From Rotaria sp. Silwood1 (Eukaryota > Rotifera > Eurotatoria > Philodinida > Philodinidae): a DNA stretch of 64,000 bases. The stretch covers positions 62,001 to 126,000 of the forward strand of contig CAJNOP010000022.1 in NCBI GenBank assembly GCA_905250075.1. The letters run 5' to 3'. Below are positions 46,281 through 59,750 of this stretch, one piece after another. Each line of letters starts with the position of its first letter. Within the stretch, counting starts at the first letter, position 1. Under the pieces are notes generated by a model. The model saw only the letters and a list, made by a program, of their open reading frames with translations. It was not told the DNA's origin and ran no database searches. Position numbers and translations under genes: made by a program.

Positions 46281-48525
46281 TTGTTTCTTATTTATCTTAT
46301 ATATGATATATTTTCATTAATATAATAATACAAAAACCGTACATTTTTTCATTCAGTCTTTTATTCTCATCAATTTTTGATTGTCGAAACGATTAAGTCC
46401 GTAAAAAAGAAATAAATGCTATAGTTTGTTTTTTCGTTTAAATTTTTAGCTATTAAGCACTTTAAATAAGTGGTAACTGCATCTCACATGACGAAAATAA
46501 ACATTTCTAAAACTTGGTTGAAAAAGAAAAGAAGAAAGAGAATTGCATATGTCCATAATCAAAATAGCAATCATCAATGTTACACAAAACAATATGCAGA
46601 ATGAAATAAATATTCAAGCGATTCTTATTTATCATTTAGTTTGCTCAATAACACTTTCTTCGTATTCTGAACTGGAACAGGATACATTTGTATTTAAATC
46701 CATTGTATTGCTTTTCAATAAGAAGTTTTTTGAACATTACAAGAGAATTAGAAAAATCAAAATAATTGACATTAGTGTATAATTTTCTTTTTACAAGTTT
46801 TCTAAGAAAACAAAAACAGAAAGTTTCACCGTACTCTACTTATGCATGTACGATAAGGAACGTTTTGGGACAGTTAAGATGAGGATTGAATAAATGTATT
46901 GATAGTAGTCTCTCTTTCGAAGACGATTAATATTTGGATTTCTATTTACAAGTTTTGGATATCTTGTGTATTTTAGAACTGGCCTGGCACTTTCTATGAG
47001 AGAGAAAACATGTGCTTAATGTGAAAAAGTACAGATATCTTCTGAGAAAATAAATGACTGTCTAAAGCAACACTTTGTTGCGGTAGAGTTGAGCAAGTAC
47101 GCAGTTTCTCGAGTACTACTCAAAGGTAAGTTTATATTATCATAAATGGTGTAGAATAAGCAGTTACCTCTCACATATTCATGTAATTTGATCTGGTTAC
47201 CTACTATTGTGATTTCTTGTACCGAAGAATATTTTCCGGACTATTAATCTTATTATAGAAGGTTTTTCAAAAAAATACAGACAAATGCGAGCTTTAAAAT
47301 TATCGGAAAAAAATTGCTCGAAAATATCTCAGGCAAAATACGGTGTCATTGAACGTCACTGTTTCGAATGGTTGAAAAAACTACTGTATTAAGTTTTGAA
47401 ACTCGAGAAACGTAGAAGAAATGCATGTTGGTCAATGCCGGCCGTGATAATCAACATAAAGTTTGATATAATAAACACAATTAGAGCAAGAATTTTATTA
47501 ATTGGTCGTTTTTTTTTGCATGAGCGTCTCTATCTTTACATCATAGAAAACAATGTCTTTTGTCTAAAATCTCGAACACGTAGTCATAATTACTCAACCC
47601 TGTCTTAAAGTTTAACAGAAAGCATTCATCTAATATTACAAATAATTTAATCATCACATTTTACTAAGAAAATAAATTACTTGTTTTTCAGTCTTTATTA
47701 TCAAGAGTATCATTTTTTTTGTTACAACCTTCTTATAAGTAACAGTGAAATTTCATATACATCAGACATGAAATTCAAATTCAATGATTGACTTCAGATA
47801 TTTAGATATTGCTTAGTGTGCTACAGAAAGACATTTACAGAGCATTTGTCTCGAAAGGTCGAGGTCAATTATTAACTAGTTAGACATTTGAAAAGTTTTC
47901 AATAACTGGATTCAATTTTCAGATTTGACGCTAGTGTGACGTTTAAATAAAATTTCTTGTCAAACTCAAATAAACTCGAAGATAAGCGCAACAGTTCGAA
48001 TAGATCTTGTCTTTGAATACCTATATTCAGATTAAATAACTATTTGATGTTGAATTAGTTCATTGTTGATTTTCCAGTAAAACATACTAGACCTATCGAC
48101 TAACTTTAGAAATTTCAGATGGCTTGCAACAGACAAAAGTTAACTTCTCGATCTGAGAGTTACAATGAGTAAGCTTTAGTAAGACATAAAACGGATTTCT
48201 ATATATTTGAGTGTCAAAAAAGCTGAACTTTTAAGAACTCTATCTCAAGGTATTGCCCAACAAAACAAAAATCCGATCAGTTTACTGTTTAATATGATAT
48301 TGAAGCACTACATCTTTCTTCAGTTGTTATGTCATTATATTATTTGTTTTCAAAATAAAAGCGAATCAGTTTATGACTGCATCAATGATAGATACCGACA
48401 ACAGTAAGTTCTTGAAGTATTGTATTATGTTATTTAGTTATTTTATCATATTATAATGAAATAGAATGATCATAAACCATGTTCAATGATATTATAGCAA
48501 TAAAGAATGAATAGTTAAACGAAAT
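46281..48525. other. Spacer, nothing recognised
   Basis: The proximal part should hold the promoter of the minus-strand gene starting at 46280. Open frames at 46543, 47396 and 48207 lack splice context and protein character. No repeat ends found. Confidence 0.4.
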
Positions 48526-48718
48526 ATAGTCAACAGGGGCGGCGCGAAGTAATGAGAGCAGGGGGGGAGTTGAAAATGAGAGGAAATTAAAAAAATCTAT
48601 AAAATGCTAGAAATTCAGTCTAAACTGTTAAAATATAAGGAATTAAAAATAATAATATTTATTGTTCGTTCATGTATTTAATTAAAAATATTGCAAAAGG
48701 TAAAAAAACAAATATAGC

Positions 48719-49018
48719 TTAAACAAACTGAAGTTGATGACCAGTTTTATTTTTTGACCATATTTCAACTACTTCTTTATTTTTCAATTGATCCAAAATA
48801 AATGTTTCTAATGTACGTGTGAGTAATGAATGTAATCGTTCATCATTCATTTTCGTTCTTAATCTGTTCTTCACGATCTTCATTTTACTAAACAATCTTT
48901 CGACACTTCCTGCCGTCACTGATAATGTTAAAAGATTAGTGCTGAGATCTGAAGTAGTTTTCGCCACAATCGATGCAAAGTACTTAAGCTCGCGTTGATA
49001 GTGATGGAACTGATTCAC
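48719..49018 (-). pseudogene. hAT transposase C-terminal fragment
   Basis: About 99 codons contain LSVTAGSVERLFSKMKIVKN and RLRTKMNDERLHSLLT, the classic hAT dimerisation signature of the ZMYM/TTF-type zinc-finger hAT group. The DNA-binding and DDE catalytic parts are missing, so no active enzyme can be made. The frame itself is intact over this fragment, pointing to internal deletion rather than long decay. It ends just inside the left end of the element. Confidence 0.88.
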
Positions 49019-49262
49019 ATATTTTTTAGTTTAATCAATCCTACTGCGACTAATTATGTATCAATGAACTAAAAGAAAATGTTATTTTACATTATCACAA
49101 ACACAGAATTTATATACCAATTTCTTATTATTATTAGCTGTCTTTTTTTACTACAAGATGTTATAGGGAATAAAAAGAGGACAGCTCTCCCATTTTCATC
49201 TTCGAACAACGAAGAAAACTGCAAGAAATATTTCCACAATTGGTGGAATCTGGACACTAATA

Positions 49263-50175
49263 CTTAGGGCATACCAAAAGTACTGGCAGTGACACTTTAA
49301 TACCCTATAGTAGCCTTTAAGAAAGTTTCTTTCTACATAGTATGATAGAGAAAAAAATGCTCTATCTTTCTATCCTATTTGATCGTACTTCATCTCATCT
49401 CATAATATTAAATTATCCATAAAACCAATTTCGACTGGTTATGTGCTGGTTGTAAGTTTTGCGTTGCAGTTTTCAATTCCTTATTAGTTGTATTAATAAC
49501 CAAAATATACTGTAAGATGCAGCGTGAAAAGCCCCACAATTTCCATACGGTCAGTTATTTTATAGCTGCACTTTTTGTTTTCGAAATCGACAAAATTTGG
49601 AACAATCAAATTCTGAAGATGCGAAAAAGACAATGTTTTCGATATACAACGAATTCATTTTTGTTATTTCATTATTTATCATCTGATATGCTTTATCAAA
49701 AGAAAAACAAAATATACTACAAGATGCAGTGTGAAAAGCCCTACAATCTACACAGTAAAGCTTTTTGTAATTGTTTTCAAAAAAAGGAAAATTCTATAGG
49801 ACCAATTTTCTCAATACCCAAAATTTGATCCCTCAAAACTTTATCGATTTTGAAAACAAAAAGTGCAGCTATAAAATAACTGACCGTATGGAAATTGTAG
49901 GGCTTTTCACGCTGCATCTTACAGTATATTTTGGTTATTAATACAACTAAATAATAAGGAATCGAAAACTGCAACGCAAAACTTACAACCAGCACATAAC
50001 CAGTCGAAATTGGTTTTATGGATAATTTAATATTATGAGATGAGATGAAGTACGATCAAATAGGATAGAAAGATAGAGCATTTTTTTCTCTATCATACTA
50101 TGTAGAAAGAAACTTTCTTAAAGGCTACTATAGGGTATTAAAGTGTCACTGCCAGTATTTTTGGTATACCCTAAG
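49263..50175. mobile_element. Nested hairpin MITE, CTTAGGGCATAC family
   Basis: The terminal repeats CTTAGGGCATACCAAAAGTA and the inverted CTTAGGGTATACCAAAAATA open into long near-identical arms (about 49263-49610 and 49815-50175). TA at 49261-49262 and 50176-50177 flanks it. The loop carries a diverged third copy of an arm motif (CAAAATATACT..AAGATGCAG..GTGAAAAGCC). No transposase. Same family as the intronic copy at 18169. Confidence 0.9.
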
Positions 50176-50436
50176 TATTTTGCCAAATCGAAGTCTCAGG
50201 TGAACTTCCTATTTTTCTGAGAAAATACCGCTAAATTTTATTCTATTAGCGAGAAACTATCTTCAATTTTCTTGAATTTGACAGAAAAATTTCTTCAATT
50301 TGGAAGAAAAAAATCTTCAATTTAGGAGAAAAAACTCTTCATTTTTCTTCGAATCGGAGAAAAACTGGAGTCGAAATTTCCAAAGCGGGAGGGGGAACCC
50401 CCTCAACCCCCCCGTCGCGCCGCCCCTGATAGTCAA

Positions 50437-52322
50437 TAATATTCAACATGAAATTTAAGAATAAATGTTATTGAATAATATTTGTAATCTATGATTAGAT
50501 TATTACAAATGGAGACTTATATGATAACTACCTAGTAACTAACGCCGGTTTGTGTTTTTGAAGAGTTGTACCATTGCGCATTGTGTCGAAGTAGGTGAAT
50601 ATTTTTGAAATCTGTGTCAAATGACAAAATTCAATCGATGTACGATTCACGCAAATACTGTAGATGCATCTGAGTCATCCCATCTGACTGTAGAGCCTAT
50701 ATTAGACCCACTTATGAGGCAAATTTTTATTAGTAAAATATATTCTAAAACTGTTCTGTTCTCGATTAATTTGAATCTCGATTAAAAAAAACTGCAATCG
50801 TCTATAAGTGGAAGCGAAAGTCTTAAGCGCTACCTGTGGTAGTTAGAACAAACATGAGACATGAGAAAATTTTTGTTTTACTATATTCTTGACGACGTAA
50901 TCAGACTATAGTGTATTCTAGTTCTAGTGTCCTAAGAAAACCTCTTTGGAAGAACAGACAACATAATAAATATATACTTTAAAAATGATCTTAAAAAATT
51001 AGAGAATTTATTAAATTAATCGAAAAAATTAAATCAAATGAGATCTATGCATAGTGTTCTCTTTAGAAAAGACCTAATTCTAACGTTCAGACACTTCAAT
51101 TATTTACCGTTGCACTGATTATGAACGAAATTATGCTAGGTTGATATGTTCAAGAATATTTAACAGATTAACTCTTTACTCTTCACAACGGTTGTAGAAG
51201 AGCTACTCATAAAATAACTTTATAGATAGATCTTTAGCCTGTCTGATGTGCTATTGATGTGATGTGGTTCACTGAGTGTTCATCTCTCTATGTAGGCTTG
51301 TTTGATTGGTCCAATGACCGTGTACCGAAGCAAAAGGATTAAACAATATATTAAGCCTTGATGTTTTCGTCTTTAACAACATTATTGAGTGAACACATGC
51401 AACATTAATCCTATATTGTTGTAGTAATAGAAAAACGGACATAGTGAACTGACAAAAATTAATCTCAAGAGAATGTATTTGTTCTCGATACATCTTCTTA
51501 AACACGTATCTTTTTTGATTTGGGCCATTTTATTACCTCTGTAGAACCTGATATTACAAAGGTAAAGCAATGAAAAAAAAAATCCTTTTTACCAATTAAC
51601 AGCCTCTAAAGTTCGCTACAAAAAATGTTCCTATTGTGTTCACATCTCATGCTTCGTTTATTTTCTACAATCGTCCCACAAATGTTCATTCCAATAACCA
51701 ACTGGGGTAAAGAGTTAAAATGATTTATTTGTTCAAATGATGGTTTTTTTTAATACGAAAGAATCGAAAAAACTTTCAAATAAATATGTAAAAGCCAACT
51801 AATTTTTCATGACATTCTTCGCAAAAGTAAACACTTGACTAATCGTACTTCTATTGAAAACTGAAAATATTTAATGTCAATTATGATATTTAATATTATT
51901 AAATTGTAAAACTTGTATTTATTTTATTTCTTGTTAAAAACTCTTGAAGACAACTCGTAAGTTTTCTTTTCTGTAGTAAGGATGAAGGTCGTAAATACAA
52001 ATATTTAGTCACGCATCTGAATGGTATCGATTTGAGAAGTTAATTATTTATATTATTCAAATCTACAATAGTTGGACCAAGATCTTCAGTGGGAGAGATA
52101 AGGATGAGATTTATGTCTCTAAAAAATTTTGACTATTCTACAAAATCTCTAATATTCTCTGAAGTACATCTTTCAAGTTTCTTCGAAATTTTTGACAGAC
52201 AGGCGATTTTAGCTCTGATTTAGACAAATACTCTGACGCAGGCAAATTCTGAGAAATTTTCAGCCCTATTCTCCCCGTCTCGAAAACAATCATACAGCAA
52301 TCTTTATTACTACGTTGTACTA
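50437..52322. other. Spacer, nothing recognised
   Basis: AT-rich sequence between two transposons. A minus-strand frame at 51269-51570 has no start or splice context and no recognisable similarity. Confidence 0.4.
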
Positions 52323-52326
52323 TTAA

Positions 52327-54153
52327 GGAGGAGGGTGTCCTCCCCAAACATACCCTGAAACTGTGCCGGTTTATAGAGAACACCTTCAATAGTGTGCCTA
52401 TATAATATAAAAAACTGTGATTGATTATTGGCTGAGTTATTAATTAATTAAGTTCAAAATTAATTAAATAGTTTGAGTTGAAAAGCACTTTTTATAAACT
52501 TTCCAGTCTTCCATATGAATGCTAGATTTAGTTCATTCCGATGTAGTTTTGTAGACAATCATTTGGACATATAGTTCCATTCAAAAAAATCTTAAATATG
52601 ACTTTATTTCGTGCTGTTTAATCACTAATTAGTCATAATTAATACTAATTAGTGAGACTCCAGTACAAAAAGTAACTTTTTCTAATGTTCGAATAAGTTA
52701 AAAAGATCCGCGCAATATATCATTCGATAGAGATTTTTCAGCTCTATTAATCGCTCAACTCATTTCTTCTACAAACTTCCATTTTCGAAAAAATAAATCG
52801 CTATTCTGGATAAGACGCTAAAAATTGGGCTCGTATTTAGTGATTTTCACCAACATATATTCATTTATGGTCAAAATGAATATGATATTCGAAATCAGCA
52901 TCAAAAACTGACTCAGATACATATATTTGTTTTGTAAAAAACTTCCTGTCAAAATTACACCTTTACTCCCCTCAGCGTTTTTCAAATTATTTCGTTCCAG
53001 AACACTATGCCATTGGGTTTTGAAATCTTTTTTTGTGAGAAAAAAAATATATGTTTCTCAGTCAATTTTTGATGCTGATGCTGAATATTATATTCATTTC
53101 GATCATAAACGCAAATATATTGGTCAAAATGGCAAAATGCGAGCCCATTTGGTAGCAAGTTATCCAAAATATAGCATTTTTATTCTAAAATGGAAATTTT
53201 CAGAGGAAATCAGTTGAGCAATGGGTAGTTTTGAGAATATTTAACGGTTGCTCAATTCATTTCCACTAAAAACTTCCATTTTTGGAAAAAAAAGCAATAT
53301 TATGGATAATTTGCTATAAGACGGGGTCGTATTTTGCGATTTTGACCAATATGTTTGCGTTTATGGTCGAAATGAATATGATATTCGGCATCAGCATCCA
53401 AAACTACTCTGGAAAACATCTTTTCTTGCAAAACAAAAAGCTCTGTCCAAATTACACTTGTTTTCCTTTCAGATTTTTTCAAATTATTTCCTGCAAGGTC
53501 ACTGCGGCATGTAATTTTGACAGAAAGTTTTTTACAAAACAAATATATGTATCTGAGTCAGTTTTTGATGCTGATTTCGAATATCATATTCATTTTGACC
53601 ATAAAGGAATATATATTGGTGAAAAACACTAAATACGAGCCCAATTTTTAGCGTCTTATCCAGAATATCGAATTATTTTTTCGAAAATGGAAGTTTGTAG
53701 AAGAAATGAGTTGAGCGATTAATAGAGCTGAAAAATCTCTATCGAATGATATATTGCGCGGATCTTTTTAACTTATTCGAACATTAGAAAAAGTTACTTT
53801 TTGTACTGGAGTCTCACTAATTAGTATTAATTATGACTAACTAGTGATTAAACAGCACAAAAGAAAGCCATATTTAAGACTTTTTTGAATGGAACTATAT
53901 GTCCAAATGATTGTCTACAAAACTACATCTGAATGAACGAAATCTAGCATTCATATGGAAGACTGGAAAGTTTATAAAAAGTGCTTTTCAACTCAAACTA
54001 TTTAATTAATTTTGAACTTAATTAATTAATAACTCAGCCAATAATCAATCACAGTTTTTTATATTATATAGGCACACTATTGAAGGTGTTCTCTATAAAC
54101 CGGCACAGTTACAGGGTATGTTTGGGGAGGACACCCCCTCCCCCCCTTCCCTT
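52327..54153. mobile_element. 1.8-kb four-unit palindromic element, TTAA flanks
   Basis: Outer arms (about 52327-52970 and 53520-54153) are near-identical reverse complements. Both contain GTGTCCTCCCCAAACATACC near their tips and TTTATATTATATAGGCACAC-type sequence further in. TTAA sits at 52323-52326 and 54154-54157, compatible with a piggyBac-type duplication. The centre holds another inverted pair of a related unit, so one unit of roughly 200 bases occurs four times in alternating orientation. Every copy can be read as a peptide like FDADAEYHIHFDHKRKYIGQ. These frames are short and are probably repeat artefacts, not genes. Confidence 0.8.
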
Positions 54154-54157
54154 TTAA

Positions 54158-56412
54158 TGTGTAAAGCAGAAGTGATATGTTCAAATGAGACTTGATTGTA
54201 GTTCTTCAAATTTACTTCAGGTTCTATTGAGCACTTTGCTTGTCATGAGTAGGGATCATCGTGAATGTACGTAACAGAAATTTTATTAATTTTATTTGTG
54301 TGACCCGTTACAAAGCACCAATCCATATTGGTGCTATGAGGAATCATTTCATTAAAGTTCGTGACTTGACAAAAAATATAATAAAACTAAATAAACGAAA
54401 AATTTAAATTCAATAAAGAACAAATTGAATCATATTGTCTGCGAAGTTAAAGATGAATTCATTGTTCTTAATGATGGATCATTCGAGCATATCAAGACAC
54501 TAGTTTCAATGAATTTCTTCAAAGACGTGTTTTGCTATAGGTTGTTCTCTAGTCAAATTATTCACTATTAAGATATCTGATTTCAATACAAGAACATTTT
54601 ATCAAAACAGTATGAATTAGCTGGGAATACAAATTACGTGAAATAACAAACGAAGTGCAATTAAGAACGAGCGTCTGCTGTAAGATGGAATAATAAGATA
54701 AGTAAGCAATGTTCGACTCTTAAGTTTAAATATTGATAAAAAAATGATGCAATTTCAATCAGTTATGAATAAAATTTCAATGACATTTTATAATTAAAAA
54801 CTAACCATAGGAACTTTTCTTAAAAATTTATAATTTTTGCTCATCAAACACCCTCCTTCCTCTAACTCTAATTAACTTTAGCAAAAATCTTCCTAGCAGC
54901 CTCTCTCAATCCTGACGAGCTCTGGACGACATCCCTGAATATAATTAATACTTAATGATTAAAACTAGTCATTTCTCGGCTGTACTTTTTGACCGCAATG
55001 TAACCTACTAATTTTACCTGAAATTCGATATAAAAGAATTTTTTCAATAAGTCTTTCATTGAGAAAATTGAATAAAATATTAAGCGTACTCTAAATTTTT
55101 CTCTACTAGAATAAAATAGTTTATATGAAAAAAATTCTAGTAACTAAACTTATAAGAACATACATATTTCATCACTGTATTCATCCCTAGATGTATAGAG
55201 ATCACAACTTGGATGGCTTCAACAAATTATTTTCAATAAAATAATTTATTATATCTTAAGAATTTTAAATTTTCATTCCATTTCTTTATATGTTTCTATT
55301 CTGTATTTATATGCAAATCGTGTGCATTTGGCTAATAATATATGCATGCTATGTCTTATCAACATGACAAAAACCTTCGTAATAATTTAAAGAAAGTTGT
55401 CAATATGAATAGTTACATTTCTTATTGTTTTAATAAAAAAATGATTTTACTTACAAAGATGATGAACAAAGAAAAATATCGGTAGTTGCAACAGCCATTA
55501 CTTTTTGATGATTGTTAACAAATTGCCATTATGTTTCTTTTCTTTACGTATCAGTGTTCTTTACACAAATATGAGTATTTTAATCAAACAATAGCATAGC
55601 TTCTGTCTGTCAAACTACAACATCAAATGAAAGATGAGTGGCATATTCTTGATTTAACAAACGAAGAAAAAAAAATGAATGAAAAAAAAGTCATTGCATA
55701 AAGAAGTATGCTTGTAAGAAAGAAGTAAGGGAATGAAGAGCATTATAGACGTTGTTATTTACATGTGAATATTTTTTTTTTGTGGCATTTATATGGTTTC
55801 GTTTGAAATCGATTTTCTTAGATAATTAGAAAATAGTTCTTGATAATCGATCAATCTGTGCTCATTTTATGGTTACAATATCAAAACTTCGTCATCATCG
55901 ATACTATGACATGATATTCAAAAAGATATGAAAAATAGACATCGTATCCAGAGGAAATGCATGTTTTGTTTTTGATGAGAAAACAATAATTTTTTAAATT
56001 TATATCAGAACATTAACACCTGTATGATCATCAGATTAAGTTTGAAAAGAGTCAATAAATAAATATGAAATATATTTTATTTGATTGTAAAAATGCACAT
56101 CATGTCATACTACATGATCATAATCATATATATTTATGTAAGTCAAATATTGTATTTTTGCTGATTTTTAAAATTGTACAATATAATAATCGTCTCGATT
56201 CTTTTCAGAAGAAAGACAGAATCAATAAGGTTAGAATCCTTAGAGTCAGACTACATTTGTCTAATCTCGAATACCACTTTACCTAGTAATATCATCAATT
56301 CTTGCAGAATAGCAGGGTAACAGTGATTAAAATATTTATTATATTCTTAATAAAATTGTGTGTTATGTATGTGCTTTATCTCGATGCTTTACTTTGCAAG
56401 AACATTTTCAAC
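54158..56412. other. Spacer, nothing recognised
   Basis: AT-rich sequence. The plus-strand frame at 56065-56286 shows no splice context. No repeat ends resolved. Confidence 0.4.
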
Positions 56413-56907
56413 TGATCAATCGCTTTTTAGTTCGGAGCCTATGCATAAAGTAGACATCAGTGAAACATGAAAAATCTCAAAATGATGAATTTCCTCAAGC
56501 CTTCTATCCAACATTAAACGTATTTTACTGAAATTTTAACTTATGGTATGGTTTATATCAATAAGTCAAATCATGATATTTCGGCCTGAAACTTTGCTCA
56601 TAGACAGATCTGTTTATGAGTAGAATGCGCTAAACATTTTAGCACTAAATTCACTCATATTTCACGGAAGACTCTGAAATTTTCCGGATATTCTTACTGA
56701 TCAATAGGTCTGTCTGTAGACACAGCTCAGGTCAAAGTACCGTCAGTCGATTTATTGGTATATAATTGATGCCATTGACTAAAATATCCAATAAAATGCG
56801 CAGAATTCTGGACAGAAGGCCTAACGAAATGTATCATTTCGAGATTGTCCATACCTCACTAGAGTCTACCTTATGCATAGAGTCCAAAGTCAAAAGCAAT
56901 TGATCAA
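56413..56907. repeat. MITE-like inverted repeat
   Basis: TGATCAATCGCTTTT at the left pairs with TGATCAATTGCTTTT inverted at the right. Pairing continues through GCCTATGCATAAAGTAGAC/CTCTATGCATAAGGTAGAC and CCTTCTATCCA/CCTTCTGTCCA. Arms are about 120 bases or more and diverged. No ORF. Confidence 0.7.
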
Positions 56908-57649
56908 ATGAAAACGTTTTCTCGTTCGAACTGAGCAGAGTTTATGATAATATATTGCTGACAATTTCAAAACTTAGTTAATATTAAAATGTTTGTTGCA
57001 TAATTAAATAGAAAAATGTCTTATTCAGTATTATGCTATATGTGATAACTCTATTATTCGTTTAGTTAATCCAGTTTTATTTGAAAAAAAATTGCAAAAT
57101 GTATAATGAATTCAATCGATACTTTAGTAAAATTTGGACTTATTTTAACAATGAATACAAACTCATATCGTAAGAATAGCCTTGATTTGGATGATTAGTC
57201 ACGATATTGGAAAAATTGTTAATTGATCTCAATTCAGTAACAATTTTCGACACATACTATTTATTCACAGATACTTAAGTAACTATTTCTGAAAAAGAAT
57301 GACTCCGAAGCTATTCTTAGAATTAGATAATTTGTTATATCCTGAACGTTTGTACTAAATATGGATTAGTAGCCTTATATCAATCAATACAAAACAAACA
57401 AAGACAAGTCGTAACCTGTTACACACGAGCATCATCTCATTTTACTGTAATAGCTATTTAAAACTGTGTAGTATGATGTTACATGACAGGCATGTCTTTC
57501 ATGTCCTCAAAAGAGTAGAAAAGTAAGTACCCATATCATCAAAATTGCATCAAAATCAGTGATTTCATCGTGATTGATTAGCTCGATTAATCGTAGGAGT
57601 ATATAGTGATAAATCACCTAAACTGCTGGATTTTTAAAGAAAATCATGA
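56908..57649. other. Spacer, nothing recognised
   Basis: AT-rich sequence between the inverted repeat and the mariner relic. It may include the lost 5' end of the mariner element, but I could not find its terminal repeat. Confidence 0.35.
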
Positions 57650-58640
57650 TTCTTTAAATAATGTTTTCGCTGATCCGAGTTAGTTGTAGTATTTGAATCT
57701 GCAACCATAATTACCTCTCAACGTGTACATCAAGAAAGAGAAGATGTCAATGATGACTATCAATCTGGTCGTACAATTTCAGAGCTTGAAAATATATATA
57801 TTAAACTAATATGATAGGTTAGCAATATTGATCTATATTCGATTTATGACAATAGCATAGCTAGGACTAGAACAAATTATTTATAATTGTCTAAAAAGAT
57901 CCGTATAGTCACAGCTCATTGGATAGCTCATCAACTTAAAAATGAACAAAACCAAGAATGAGCTAAAAATTTGTCGTGAAAGTTTGGTGAAATTCTATTG
58001 TAGATCATGTTAATTATGCAATTACATTACAGATGATAACATATAATTAGATTTATCATAGACGATTTGAGTACAAGTCAACTAACATTAGCTACATTAG
58101 TAAAGATCAATTGTCAATGACTATTATTCGCCAAAGTAGGCTTGAACGACAAACTGAATTGGGTCTCGTCTTTAAATCCAATGCTTCTTTTCTTATACTT
58201 AGTGGAGATAAAGACAAGACTATAGATAACAAATCTTATATTGAAAATTACTTTTAAACCTGTTATCAATAGAATATGAAAATAAAAGAAGTCATCAAAT
58301 ACACAAAACTGTAGAACTTTTTCACCACGATTCTAGAATTTATCCTCATCCAGATATTATAAATTAGTTAACATCAGAAAGCGTTAAAGTAATAGTGCAT
58401 ATATCTCTATAACCCGAACTTGCATCATTCAATTAGTCTCTACATGTTTGTATCAAGTGTAATTTGAATCTTCAAATAAACGAAAATACCATTAGCTTGT
58501 CTTTGTTCGAAGACACTTAAATGTGTTCTAGAGGAAGAATTTAACAAAAGTTTGACAAAAAAGTTTGGAGTGTAAGTAGGTGAAAAACAAGAAGAACATC
58601 ATTCACTCATATCCACAGCTTTCACGATGAGATTCTTCTT
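57650..58640 (+). pseudogene. Heavily decayed mariner-type transposase
   Basis: Fragments in several frames line up in the order of a mariner transposase: EDVNDDYQSGRTISELEN (linker), TAHWIAHQLKNEQNQE, then KICRESLVKF in a shifted frame, a DD-like YITDDN where families have a TGDE motif, IYHRRFEYKST, then KTVELFHHDSR and SESVKVI..PELASFN in place of the HDNARPH and catalytic-D region, and a closing EEFNKSLTKKF-like end. Many stops and frameshifts make it non-functional. Terminal repeats not located. Confidence 0.78.
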
Positions 58641-59750
58641 GATTATTATAGGAATGTTATCCGCAAGCATTATAGCTTAATAAACAAGAACAATTGAATT
58701 CTTAGATATAAGAAAAACTTTAGGCAATGTTTTATGTTTATGAAGGCCTGAAGTCTCTATATTAGTGATCTTCAGCTAATACAAAATATGACAATGATGT
58801 CAGAATACATTAATAACATGGAATATGAAAAACTTTAGAAATATGTGAATAATGTTGATATTTTTAGTACTGAATATGATGGAATTAGGAAATTATGTTT
58901 TAGTATGAAACTTTTCTAGTTGAATGATACGAAAACGGATTGTGTCCTGTCAGTAATTCTACGATCAGTAATAAAGCCGCATCAAAATCAGATTACGACT
59001 CATTTATGAACGTATTTGGTAAAACTACTATATCGTATACGGCGCCATATTACGATTTGCAAAACTAATACGAGAAAATAAGGTCCGTTTCCGTGTCATA
59101 CTGGACTGTATATAGTCGTCTATGACAAGACTACGATCACAATACTGATAGGCCTATCAATCGACATGGCTTGTAATTTGTTTAAGATAACGTTACATAG
59201 TTTTCTTATATCAATCGATTATCAAAATAAATTTTCAACACTGTTGAATTTTAACAGTAACACTCAACTGTTAATGAAATTCGAGATATAAAGAAAACAA
59301 ATAATTATTATAGGATTACAGAAGACTGTATTACAGTAGACTATATTACAGTAGAATTATTATGATAAATAGATGTCGCATATAAACGAATATCATCTTG
59401 GTAGCGTATAAGTGAAGTATAACAAGTATATTCCCTTTTTTTTTGATACACATGATGATTGAGATTATTTTGAATAAATTAGTTAAAAGCGTTTCTTTAT
59501 GAAATACAAATTTAAAAGAATTATTTTTTAATAATTAATTAAGCCAATCCAAATGTGTTTTTTTTTAGAAAGAGAGTGACAGCAACAGAGAGAGAGGAAA
59601 AAAAAAGAGATAAACACAATAAATAATAACTATAATTAGATGTAAGAACGACATCAATATAATATTCATTATATTCCTATGGACATTACTGGCAGAAAAA
59701 AAACATGTTGCTCAAATTTTTCTTAATCTTCACAAATAAAATAAAAGAAG
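58641..59750. other. Spacer upstream of the RING-finger gene
   Basis: Mostly featureless. A 15-bp unit (ATTACAGTAGACTAT) is repeated three times in tandem at 59315-59358. The last 200 bases should include the promoter and 5' UTR of the RING gene. Confidence 0.4.

Larger units (their letters stand above)
48534..50428. mobile_element. hAT transposon remnant with nested MITE
   Basis: The ends CAGGGGCGGCGCGA (left) and its exact inverse TCGCGCCGCCCCTG (right) are hAT-type terminal repeats. Flanking 8-mers ATAGTCAA at 48526-48533 and 50429-50436 are a perfect target duplication. Inside is a minus-strand transposase fragment (48719-49018) and a second, complete element (49263-50175) inserted later. 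After removing the nested element about 980 bases remain, so it is internally deleted and non-autonomous. Confidence 0.92.

Noticed and set aside
53282..53632. Open frames of 80-116 aa inside the 1.8-kb palindrome
   Set aside because: The shared peptide words arise because one repeat unit is present four times; the frames are short and occur on both strands. They are better explained as repeat sequence than as genes.
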